Below, piece by piece: positions 1-5,403 of a DNA stretch of 5,752 nt. A program made the translations under genes and the position numbers. Source of the stretch: Chloroflexota bacterium. GTDB lineage: Bacteria; Chloroflexota; Dehalococcoidia; Lucifugimonadales; JADFKI01. The DNA lies in assembly GCA_024648655.1 (NCBI GenBank), contig JAGGDZ010000316.1, positions 1-5,752 on the forward strand. The letters run 5' to 3'. A model generated the notes under the pieces. It had not been told where the DNA came from. It searched no databases and saw only the letters and a list, made by a program, of their open reading frames with translations. Within the stretch, counting starts at the first letter, position 1; each line of letters opens with the position of its first letter.

Positions 1-17
1 AGTTTTATTATGAGCAT
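1..17 (-). CDS. Start of a leftward gene, cut by the window edge
   Basis: Only five codons (MLIIK) lie inside the window, so the product cannot be named. The start is proposed because the minus strand carries a perfect AAGGAGG at 32-26, eight bases ahead of an ATG at 17-15, and a promoter-like pair further upstream (TTGAAA at 83-78, TAGAAT at 61-56). The same frame is open back to a TTG at 83 that follows directly on a TGA. A longer N-terminus of 27 codons with a GGAG 4 bases ahead of the TTG is therefore possible, but the strong ribosome site and the promoter position favour the ATG. The gene would be divergent from the tRNA unit. The + strand is also open through 1-132 but its serine/threonine-rich translation looks like a shadow. 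Confidence 0.45.
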
Positions 18-25
18 GGCGAGTG

Positions 26-32
26 CCTCCTT
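26..32 (-). promoter_or_regulatory. Strong ribosome binding site deciding the leftward start
   Basis: The minus strand reads AAGGAGG here, a perfect complement of the 16S rRNA 3' end, with an 8-base spacer to the ATG at 17. It is the main reason to prefer that ATG over the in-frame TTG at 83. Confidence 0.5.
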
Positions 33-55
33 GAACTGGTATGGTTGTACTTCCA

Positions 56-83
56 ATTCTACGGGCCGCTCGCCTTTTTTCAA
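56..83 (-). promoter_or_regulatory. Probable sigma70-type promoter for the leftward gene
   Basis: On the minus strand TTGAAA (83-78, 5 of 6 to TTGACA) and TAGAAT (61-56, 5 of 6 to TATAAT) are separated by 16 bases. Transcription would begin near 49, giving a leader of about 30 bases that contains the AAGGAGG site. The arrangement is coherent, but it rests on motif matching only. Confidence 0.45.
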
Positions 84-135
84 TCAACTCCCTCTTTCAA
101 CACTTTCTGCAACAGTGCCGCCCTGGGGGTAAGTG

Positions 136-164
136 TGGACAGGCACAGCACATTTGGCTATAAT
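136..164 (+). promoter_or_regulatory. Promoter of the tRNA-Leu/tRNA-Cys unit
   Basis: TGGACA (136-141, 5 of 6 to the -35 consensus) and a perfect TATAAT (159-164) are separated by exactly 17 bases. Transcription should start near 171, about 20 bases ahead of tRNA-Leu. The near-consensus boxes fit a strong stable-RNA promoter. Confidence 0.8.
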
Positions 165-192
165 TGCAGGACGTGAAAAGCCGACAGCGCTT

Positions 193-279
193 GCCGAGGT
201 GGTGGAATTGGTAGACACGCAGCGTTGAGGGCGCTGTGGCCGCAAGGCTGTAAGAGTTCGAATCTCTTCCTCGGCACCA
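193..279 (+). tRNA. tRNA-Leu, anticodon GAG
   Basis: This is a class II tRNA with a full cloverleaf. The acceptor stem GCCGAGG (193-199) pairs with CCTCGGC (269-275), followed by discriminator A276 and an encoded CCA (277-279). The anticodon stem CAGCG/CGCTG (220-224/232-236) holds the loop TTGAGGG with anticodon GAG at 227-229, reading CUC and CUU. A long variable arm (237-251, with a GCAA loop) separates it from the T stem AAGAG/CTCTT (252-256/264-268) and the TTCGAAT loop. The long variable arm, A73 and the GAG anticodon together identify leucine. It is co-transcribed with the tRNA-Cys that starts 13 bases later. Confidence 0.97.
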
Positions 280-292
280 AAATATAACATAA

Positions 293-367
293 GGCGACGT
301 AGCCAAGTGGTTAAGGCGGGGGTCTGCAAAACCCCTATCGGCGGTTCGAATCCGCCCGTCGCCTCCA
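293..367 (+). tRNA. tRNA-Cys, anticodon GCA
   Basis: The acceptor stem GGCGACG (293-299) pairs with CGTCGCC (357-363). The discriminator is T364, the U73 that is a main identity element for cysteinyl-tRNA synthetase, and CCA is encoded at 365-367. The anticodon stem GGGGT/ACCCC (319-323/331-335) encloses CTGCAAA with anticodon GCA at 326-328. The T arm is GGCGG-TTCGAAT-CCGCC. It is the second gene of the tRNA unit and is followed 12 bases later by the terminator hairpin. Confidence 0.97.
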
Positions 368-379
368 TAGCAATTCAAT

Positions 380-411
380 AAAGCCCGCGAACTTTCGCGG
401 GCTTTGTTTTT
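380..411 (+). terminator. Intrinsic terminator of the tRNA unit
   Basis: A perfect 11-base-pair stem, AAAGCCCGCGA (380-390) with TCGCGGGCTTT (395-405), closes a 4-base loop (ACTT) and is followed by GTTTTT (406-411). GC-rich stem and T tract are both present. It separates the tRNA transcript from the glyS promoter 25 bases downstream. Confidence 0.93.
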
Positions 412-435
412 GTATCGGCTGAGCTACTTCCACTT

Positions 436-444
436 TGTTATAAT
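436..444 (+). promoter_or_regulatory. Extended -10 promoter of the glycyl-tRNA synthetase gene
   Basis: TGTTATAAT is a perfect extended -10 element (TGn plus TATAAT at 439-444). No good -35 box lies 16-18 bases upstream, which is typical for extended -10 promoters. Transcription should start near 451, giving a leader of about 45 bases, too short for a T-box riboswitch. The bases after the box (TTGTCGCAGG) resemble those after the tRNA promoter's -10. Confidence 0.7.
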
Positions 445-495
445 TGTCGCAGGCTTTGTGCAGTCTCATTTTCAGTAGCAAAGGTTGAAAGCATC

Positions 496-1839
496 GTGTC
501 AGACAGCAACGCATCGACAGTAGATTTGGACGCGCTGGCTTCGCTCGCCAAAAGGCGCGGGTTCATATTCCAGAGCAGCGAGATATACGGCGGTATCGCC
601 AGCACCTGGGACTACGGACCCTTGGGCGCGGAACTCAAGCGCAACATCAAGGACGCATGGTGGCGCAAGTTCGTCTGGGAGCGCGACGATATGGTGGGTT
701 TGGACTCGTCCATTCTGATGAACCCTGAAGTTTGGCGCGCCAGCGGACATGTCGATAGCTTCACCGACCCTCTGGTGGACTGCCGAGAGTGCCGCCAGCG
801 CTGGCGGGAGGACCATCTCGAGGAGCGCAACTGCCCGGATTGCGGCGGCGCACTAACCGAGGCGCGCAACTTCAATCTGATGTTCAAGACATTCATAGGG
901 CCTGTGGAAGACGATACGTCAGTAGCGTTTCTGCGGCCTGAGACGGCGCAGGGCATATTCGTGAACTTCGAGAATGTCCTTAATTCGTCTCGCAAGCGGC
1001 TGCCCTTCGGCATAGCGCAAATCGGCAAGGCGTTTCGCAACGAGATTACGACTGGCGGCTTCATCTTCCGCACACGCGAGTTTGAGATAATGGAAATCGA
1101 GTATTTCGTGGAGCCGGGCACCGATGAGGAGATTCACGAGCAGTGGATTCAGGACTGCTTGGCATGGTACACCGATCTGGGAGTGAGCAAGAAGCGCCTG
1201 CGCGTGCGCCCACACGACGCGGATGAGCTTTCCCACTACGCAAAGGCTACCTACGACATCGAGTACCTGTTTCCCTGGGGCTGGGGCGAGATTCAGGGCA
1301 TCGCCAATCGCACAGACTTCGACCTGAAGGCACATTCGGAGCGCAGCGGGCATGGCTTGACCTACTTCGATCAGCCTTCCAACAGCCGCTTCACGCCCTA
1401 TGTGGTCGAGCCGTCGGCAGGTGTTGATCGCGCCGCGATGACGTTCCTCGTGGATGCTTACACCGAAGAAGAAGCGCCCACTGCCAGCGGCGGCACACAG
1501 AAGCGGGTCGTTATGAAACTTCACCCAGCAATCGCGCCCGTTAAGGTGGCGATACTGCCGTTGAGTCGCAACGAGAGGCTTGTGCCGCTCGCGCGCGAGG
1601 TGTACGACAAGGTGCGCTCAAGCGGCGCGGTTGACGGCTTCGTTCAGTACGACGACGCGCAGAGCATCGGCAGGCGCTACCGCCGTCAGGACGAGATTGG
1701 CACGCCGCTGTGCATTACCGTTGATTTCGAATCGCTCGACGACAACGCCGTAACCATACGGGACAGGGACACGATGGAGCAGGCACGCATTCCGATTGCC
1801 CTGTTGGATGCGGAGCTGGGGAAGCGACTGCGGGTGTAG
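496..1839 (+). CDS. glyS: Glycine--tRNA ligase, single-chain dimeric type
   Basis: This cytoplasmic enzyme charges tRNA-Gly with glycine using ATP. At 447 residues it has the length of the bacterial alpha2 class II form, related to eukaryotic and archaeal enzymes. Visible landmarks: N-terminal catalytic start with RRGF and YGPLG (about 20-44); a CxxC...CxxC pair (C96, C99, C113, C116) that probably binds zinc; RPETAQG (147-153); class II motif 2 around FRNEI (180-184); the acidic stretch REFEIMEIEYF (194-204); ANRTDFDL (270-277); motif 3 around EPSAGVDR (305-312); and an anticodon-binding domain from about 345 to the end. The start is GTG at 496 with only a weak AAGG about 11 bases ahead; the N-terminus reads like the family's normal one. 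The symbol glyS or glyQS is used for this form. No terminator follows, so read-through into the next gene 48 bases on is likely. Confidence 0.97.
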   Translation: MSDSNASTVDLDALASLAKRRGFIFQSSEIYGGIASTWDYGPLGAELKRNIKDAWWRKFVWERDDMVGLDSSILMNPEVWRASGHVDSFTDPLVDCRECRQRWREDHLEERNCPDCGGALTEARNFNLMFKTFIGPVEDDTSVAFLRPETAQGIFVNFENVLNSSRKRLPFGIAQIGKAFRNEITTGGFIFRTREFEIMEIEYFVEPGTDEEIHEQWIQDCLAWYTDLGVSKKRLRVRPHDADELSHYAKATYDIEYLFPWGWGEIQGIANRTDFDLKAHSERSGHGLTYFDQPSNSRFTPYVVEPSAGVDRAAMTFLVDAYTEEEAPTASGGTQKRVVMKLHPAIAPVKVAILPLSRNERLVPLAREVYDKVRSSGAVDGFVQYDDAQSIGRRYRRQDEIGTPLCITVDFESLDDNAVTIRDRDTMEQARIPIALLDAELGKRLRV

Positions 1840-1887
1840 TCAAGTGGGCATAGACCACGCGAGCATGAGCCACAGGAGGTCGCAACG

Positions 1888-2676
1888 ATGGCGCTCCCAA
1901 CGTATAACGAAATCGAGCTTCCCCTTTTGTATGAACTCGAAATTGCTGGCGGCTCATCTACAACTTCGGCGATATATCAGAGGTTGTTATCCCACTTTCC
2001 ATCGGTCACATCCGAAGACCTCAAATTAGCCATGCCCAGCGGCCCAAACCGATGGCAGAATATGGTGCAATGGACTAGAAATACGCTGTTGAAGAACGGA
2101 GAGATTGAGCCAGGTTCCGTATCCGGGTATGGCGTCTGGGCTATCTCCGAACTGGGCCGTGTCCGATTGGCACGTGAACGACACCTGCTACCACATGCAA
2201 GCATCGTCGAGCCGAGCAGTGTTCGGGACGCCGGCGTCGAGTACGAAGCCGAAGTATTGCGACAGCAGGAAATACGCGTGCAGGCGCAGAGCCAGCTCGT
2301 CAGCATCGGCAGCATCCTGCATAGATTTGCGCTCTCTGATTTTCGGCACGACGCATTCCAGTACGACGTCATCTGGAAACAAGGGCAGTTGATGCCCTTC
2401 CCCTCGCACTGCTTCGAAGTTAATGATATTGCAGGCATTTCTAGCGCATTGCCGAAATTGAAGTACGCATCAAACAGTTGGCACGCACGCCTGTTTCTCG
2501 TAGTGACTGACGAGGTGGAAACATACGTCGCACGCGAACGCCTTATGCCGCACTTCATCGGAGAGTATCAGACAATCGGCGCAGTCGCTAATATGCTCAC
2601 CGCCGAAGATTTAGACGATCTGTACAGTGCCCTAAATCCCAGGAGAGAACTGCTGGGCGCTATGCTTTCCAACTGA
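1888..2676 (+). CDS. Mrr-N winged-helix protein with divergent nuclease-like C-terminus
   Basis: The 262-residue product appears to have two domains. Residues about 5-100 match the pattern of the Mrr restriction-enzyme N-terminal winged helix: an LPLLYEL helix, a W56QNMVQWTRNTLLKNGEIE segment, then GYGVWAISELG as the wing and a closing helix; this predicts DNA binding. Residues about 135-262 resemble a PD-(D/E)XK fold: Y159-D160-V-I-W, then F176-E177-V-N, a helix with K190 and K192, and the hydrophobic strand LFLVVTDE. The classical lysine after the E-x pair is N179, so activity is uncertain; the lysine may have moved to the following helix. The start has a full AGGAGGT (1874-1880) seven bases ahead. 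It lies 18 bases before the sbcD-like gene, so the two are probably co-translated. Sampled GC is about 48-52 %, lower than in its neighbours (60-67 % in sampled stretches), which hints at acquisition by transfer. Nuclease role is inferred. Confidence 0.7.
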   Translation: MALPTYNEIELPLLYELEIAGGSSTTSAIYQRLLSHFPSVTSEDLKLAMPSGPNRWQNMVQWTRNTLLKNGEIEPGSVSGYGVWAISELGRVRLARERHLLPHASIVEPSSVRDAGVEYEAEVLRQQEIRVQAQSQLVSIGSILHRFALSDFRHDAFQYDVIWKQGQLMPFPSHCFEVNDIAGISSALPKLKYASNSWHARLFLVVTDEVETYVARERLMPHFIGEYQTIGAVANMLTAEDLDDLYSALNPRRELLGAMLSN

Positions 2677-2694
2677 CCGGAGAGATGCCATTCT

Positions 2695-3924
2695 ATGCGA
2701 ATCCTGCACTTCGCCGACCTCCACATTGGGGTGGAGAACTACGGCAGAATCGACCCCAACACCGGCTTGTCCTCGCGGCTCGGCGACTTCCTCCGCACCT
2801 ATGACGAACTGGTGGACTACGCAATTGACAGCGGTGTTGACCTCGTGCTCTTCTGCGGAGACGCTTATAAAAGCCGCGACCCTTCACAGACTCACCAGCG
2901 TGAGTTCGCCAGGCGCATCGCGCGACTGTCAGATGCCGGTATCCCGACGTTCCTGCTGGTGGGCAACCACGATACGCCGCAGGTCATGGCGCAGGCGACC
3001 GCGCTGGAAATCTTCCCCACGCTGAATGTGGCGGATGTTCATATCGGCGACAGATTGCAAACTTATGTCGTGGAAACACGGGACGGTCCTTTGCAAGTGG
3101 TCGCGCTGCCCTGGATAAAGCGCAGCGACTTCTTGGCGACCGGCGCGGCGCGCGGAATGACCCATGGCGAGATTAACGAAGCAATCGAGCAAGGCATATC
3201 CAGGGCAATTCAGGCACAGGTAGAATCACTGAACACTTGCATCCCGGCGGTGCTGGCAGGGCACGTAACCATCAGCCAATCGACGCTGGCGTCTGAACAG
3301 ACTATGATGCTTGGACATGATCACGTGCTGATGAGCAGCAATGTGGCGCTGCCGCAATTCGAGTATGTTGCGCTGGGGCACATCCACCGCCACCAGGTGC
3401 TGAATCAAAACCCGTATGTCGTGTATGCGGGAAGCTTGCAACGTGTTGATTTCGGAGAAGAGAAGGACGACAAGGGATTCTGCGTAATAGACCTTGACCC
3501 TTCCCTGCCTCGAGGCTCACGCCTTACCGGCTTCGAATTCGTTACGAATGGTGCGCGCAGATTCCTCACGATTGATGTGAAAATCGATCCAGACGACGAT
3601 GACCCGACTGCAACCGTCATCGAGGCGATTGAATCGGAAGACCTGTCTGAGGCAATTGTGCGGCTGCGGCTTTCACTTCCTGCCGAACTCGAAGCCCTGC
3701 TGATCGAAGGCAGCATCAGGGATGCGCTCGGACCGGCGCATTACATTGCATCAATCTCAAAGGATGTTGCCGACAGAGTAAGGACGCGACTTCAGAACGC
3801 GAACGCGCGCGGCTTGTCTCCTCAGGATGCGCTGCGCCTGTACTTGGACACACGCAATGTACCCGACGACCGCGCCGACGTGCTGATGAAGTATGCTGAC
3901 GAACTCATTGCGGAGCGTGAGTGA
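2695..3924 (+). CDS. sbcD: SbcD/Mre11-type DNA exonuclease subunit
   Basis: The product is a calcineurin-like metallophosphoesterase of the SbcD/Mre11 class, which cuts DNA ends and hairpins using two metal ions, normally as the partner of the SbcC/Rad50 ATPase. The 409 residues match the usual SbcD length (about 400). All phosphoesterase motifs are intact: FADLHIG (D8, H10), CGDAYKS (D56), GNHDT (N91, H92, D93), AGHVT (H190) and GHIHRH (H229, H231), followed by YAGSLQRVDFGEE, typical of SbcD. Residues about 285-409 would form the capping domain and C-terminal tail, with an acidic stretch at 298-303. The start ATG has GGAGAG (2679-2684) ten bases ahead. No SbcC gene follows: the next gene is a thioredoxin-like protein. 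The partner may be elsewhere, or this copy may work with the gene just upstream. Confidence 0.92.
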   Translation: MRILHFADLHIGVENYGRIDPNTGLSSRLGDFLRTYDELVDYAIDSGVDLVLFCGDAYKSRDPSQTHQREFARRIARLSDAGIPTFLLVGNHDTPQVMAQATALEIFPTLNVADVHIGDRLQTYVVETRDGPLQVVALPWIKRSDFLATGAARGMTHGEINEAIEQGISRAIQAQVESLNTCIPAVLAGHVTISQSTLASEQTMMLGHDHVLMSSNVALPQFEYVALGHIHRHQVLNQNPYVVYAGSLQRVDFGEEKDDKGFCVIDLDPSLPRGSRLTGFEFVTNGARRFLTIDVKIDPDDDDPTATVIEAIESEDLSEAIVRLRLSLPAELEALLIEGSIRDALGPAHYIASISKDVADRVRTRLQNANARGLSPQDALRLYLDTRNVPDDRADVLMKYADELIAERE

Positions 3925-3993
3925 GCTTTGTATGCCAAGCAGCAGAATCGTAGCGGGAAACGCAGCATCTTATCTGTAAACGGAGATGATTCA

Positions 3994-4020
3994 ATGAAGC
4001 GTGTGGAGGGGAAGCAATGA
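3994..4020 (+). CDS. Possible eight-codon leader ORF coupled to the next gene
   Basis: ATG at 3994 opens MKRVEGKQ and ends with TGA at 4018-4020, overlapping the ATG of the thioredoxin-like gene in an ATGA arrangement. It has its own GGAG (3982-3985) eight bases ahead. The ribosome site of the downstream gene (GGAGGGG, 4005-4011) lies within it, so translating it could affect downstream initiation. It may equally be a chance ORF; the peptide itself looks unremarkable. Confidence 0.3.
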   Translation: MKRVEGKQ

Positions 4021-4577
4021 AGATAATGTCCGCGATGCCTGCCGTCAGACCGTCCTTGATCATACGGAACCGACTCGCCCTGCCGTGGTTGATGTGCCTG
4101 CCGTTACTGTTGATAGTGGCGGCATGTTCCCAGCAGGGCGGACCGACCGACCCGGCTCCCGACTTCGAGCTGACACTTTACGGCACTGAAACCCGGCAAG
4201 CCGGAGAGACGTTGCGCCTTTCCGACCTTGAAGGCAAGCCCGTGGTGTTGAACTTCTGGTTCCCTTCCTGCCCGCCGTGCGTTGCCGAAATGCCTGAGTT
4301 CGAGCGAGTATTTCAGCAACACAGAGCTTACGACGTCGAATTTGTCGGCGTACAGCTCGTGGGAATAGACACAGCTGAGGACGGGCAGAATTTTGTGAAT
4401 GAGGTAGGCGTAACATACGCGCTAGGTCCTGATGAGGACGACATCATCACAAAGTACAAGGTGAACGGTTTCCCGATGACAATCTTTATCGACAAGGAAC
4501 AGAATATAGTGAGGCGGTGGCAGGGTGTTCTCAACGAAGAGAAGATGGAAGAGATTCTCGGCGAAATCCTGAATTAA
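4017..4577 (+). CDS. TlpA/ResA-like thioredoxin-fold lipoprotein
   Basis: The 186-residue protein is predicted to be exported, lipid-anchored at C37 and to act as a thiol-disulfide oxidoreductase outside the cytoplasmic membrane. Residues 1-36 form a signal peptide with arginines R11, R17 and R19, a hydrophobic core LMCLPLLLIV and the lipobox VAAC. From about 48 on it shows the TlpA/AhpC-TSA pattern: APDFELTLYG, the LSDLEGKPVVLNFW strand, the redox site FPSCPPC (C85, C88), EMPEFERV, the YKVNGFPMTIFID segment with the likely cis-proline P153, and a closing helix. Proteins of this family reduce apocytochrome c or copper-site cysteines, but which target is used here is not shown. The start ATG has GGAGGGG (4005-4011) five bases ahead. 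A CopD-like membrane gene follows 75 bases later. Confidence 0.9.
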   Translation: MKIMSAMPAVRPSLIIRNRLALPWLMCLPLLLIVAACSQQGGPTDPAPDFELTLYGTETRQAGETLRLSDLEGKPVVLNFWFPSCPPCVAEMPEFERVFQQHRAYDVEFVGVQLVGIDTAEDGQNFVNEVGVTYALGPDEDDIITKYKVNGFPMTIFIDKEQNIVRRWQGVLNEEKMEEILGEILN

Positions 4578-4580
4578 AAT

Positions 4581-4606
4581 TAAGGACACTTGGTAAGGAC
4601 ACTTGA
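4581..4606 (+). repeat. Two tandem copies of a 13-base unit
   Basis: TAAGGACACTTGG (4581-4593) is followed directly by TAAGGACACTTGA (4594-4606), matching at 12 of 13 positions. It starts three bases after the stop of the thioredoxin-like gene. It may be a recent slippage duplication or a pair of binding half-sites. Confidence 0.85.
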
Positions 4607-4618
4607 CTGATGTATAAG
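4590..4618 (+). promoter_or_regulatory. Possible promoter for the CopD-like gene
   Basis: TTGGTA (4590-4595, 4 of 6) and TATAAG (4613-4618, 5 of 6) are 17 bases apart. Transcription would begin near 4625 and give a leader of about 28 bases. The match is moderate, and the -35 box lies inside the tandem repeat. Confidence 0.3.
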
Positions 4619-4652
4619 CCGCGGCGTCGCTGGCACTGATTCAGACTGGGCT

Positions 4653-5150
4653 ATGAGTCTGACCGACACATTCCTGCTAATTGTACGGTGGCTACATCTT
4701 GTTTCTGCCGCCGCCTGGGTTGGCGGAAGCGTCTTTTATCTCATAGTTCTGCGACCTGCGCTTCACCGCTCCCCGGAGGGGTCGAGGCTGATCAACGCTG
4801 CTACTGCGACTGAATTTCGCGGGCTAGTCGAAACATGTGTCTATGTTCTGATTGCTACGGGTGTCATACTTACGCTGCATCGCCTGACACCCGGGGTGGT
4901 GGGAGCATCTTATGTCGCTGTGTTGGGAGCGAAGATTGCGCTGTCGGTGTGGATGTTTGCGCTGGCGTGGACTCGGCGCAGGCGCACATCGGTTACTGAG
5001 GCGTTCCGTGAGGAGCAAGCAACTCCGACAAGCGTCCTGGGCCGGGTACTGCGAGCTGTGTCCGGCTACAACACGATTGTCATCTTGGGGCTGGCAGTTT
5101 TCCTACTTTCAGACCTGCTGAAGACATTGTACGAGCTGGCACTGAGATAG
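4653..5150 (+). CDS. CopD-like four-helix membrane protein
   Basis: The 165-residue protein has four probable membrane segments: about 8-33 (LIVRWLHLVSAAAWVGG with H15), 59-76, 88-107 and 139-156. A basic stretch (RRRR, 108-111) follows helix three. The N-terminal WLHLV-A-AWVGG-F pattern, the loop RPAL after helix 1 and K94 in helix three resemble the copper-resistance CopD domain family, whose members are thought to move or bind copper or heme in the membrane. The family call rests on pattern only; other small four-helix families with the same first helix cannot be excluded. The ATG has no clear ribosome site, yet no alternative in-frame start exists between the upstream TGA (4608-4610) and 4653. 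Its position after a TlpA-like gene suggests a shared role in metal or cytochrome maturation; this is inference. Confidence 0.75.
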   Translation: MSLTDTFLLIVRWLHLVSAAAWVGGSVFYLIVLRPALHRSPEGSRLINAATATEFRGLVETCVYVLIATGVILTLHRLTPGVVGASYVAVLGAKIALSVWMFALAWTRRRRTSVTEAFREEQATPTSVLGRVLRAVSGYNTIVILGLAVFLLSDLLKTLYELALR

Positions 5151-5181
5151 ACCAAGAGCGTCCATATGTGCGCTGATAAGC

Positions 5182-5187
5182 TACAAT
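5182..5187 (+). promoter_or_regulatory. Weak -10 candidate ahead of the Trm112-like gene
   Basis: TACAAT matches the -10 consensus at 5 of 6 positions and would start transcription near 5194. No -35 box is found 16-18 bases upstream, and there is no extended -10 TG. The gene may instead be read from the upstream unit. Confidence 0.22.
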
Positions 5188-5207
5188 GCAGACGGAATGT
5201 AATGTGT

Positions 5208-5213
5208 GGAGGA
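5208..5213 (+). promoter_or_regulatory. Ribosome binding site deciding the Trm112-like start
   Basis: GGAGGA lies eight bases ahead of ATG 5221. An in-frame GTG at 5206 would add five residues, but it overlaps this site and has no good site of its own, so the ATG is preferred. Confidence 0.8.
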
Positions 5214-5220
5214 TTTTTGG

Positions 5221-5403
5221 ATGCGAAGGAAGCTGATGGACATCCTTGTGTGTCCGACTTGCAAAGGGCAGCTGACCCTTGATGTCAAAGAAGAACTCGA
5301 CGGAGAGATATTCGAGGGCAGCCTATCGTGCAAGTCCTGTGACGTAGTCTATCCCATAGAGAACACGATACCGAATATGCTGCCGCCATCCTTGCGGGAT
5401 TAG
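5221..5403 (+). CDS. Trm112-family zinc-ribbon protein
   Basis: The 60-residue protein has the full Trm112 pattern: a short basic start, LMDILVCPTCKGQL with C11 and C14, a middle strand pair, SCKSC with C37 and C40, then VVYPIENTIPNMLP at the end. The four cysteines should bind one zinc ion, although in some bacterial members they are partly lost. In eukaryotes and archaea Trm112 is a small partner that activates several methyltransferases acting on tRNA, rRNA and release factor; the bacterial homologues (such as YcaR) are less well understood. No methyltransferase gene is in the window, so its partner is unknown. The length of about 60 is normal. It lies 70 bases after the CopD-like gene on the same strand. 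Confidence 0.9.
   Translation: MRRKLMDILVCPTCKGQLTLDVKEELDGEIFEGSLSCKSCDVVYPIENTIPNMLPPSLRD

Noticed and set aside
84..378. Two overlapping minus-strand ORFs of 93-94 codons
   Set aside because: They are antisense to tRNA-Leu and tRNA-Cys; translations with GGFEPP and GRIRTADRGF are the well-known spurious proteins produced by tRNA antisense frames.
445..495. T-box riboswitch ahead of glyS
   Set aside because: The leader from the predicted start near 451 is about 45 bases, too short for a T-box, and no antiterminator or TGGNACCGCG-type motif is seen.
919..1524. A 201-codon minus-strand ORF
   Set aside because: It lies fully inside the glycyl-tRNA synthetase gene, whose conserved motifs are continuous across it, so it is an antisense shadow.
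3932..3979. Fifteen-codon ORF just after sbcD as a remnant of sbcC
   Set aside because: The peptide MPSSRIVAGNAASYL does not resemble an SbcC start and there is no ribosome site.
4001..4416. Alternative-frame ORFs overlapping the TlpA-like gene
   Set aside because: The thioredoxin frame has a signal peptide, lipobox and CPPC site and a strong ribosome site; the others have no recognisable content.
5206..5220. GTG at 5206 as start of the Trm112-like gene
   Set aside because: The GGAGGA ribosome site (5208-5213) would lie inside the coding region and is ideally spaced for ATG 5221.
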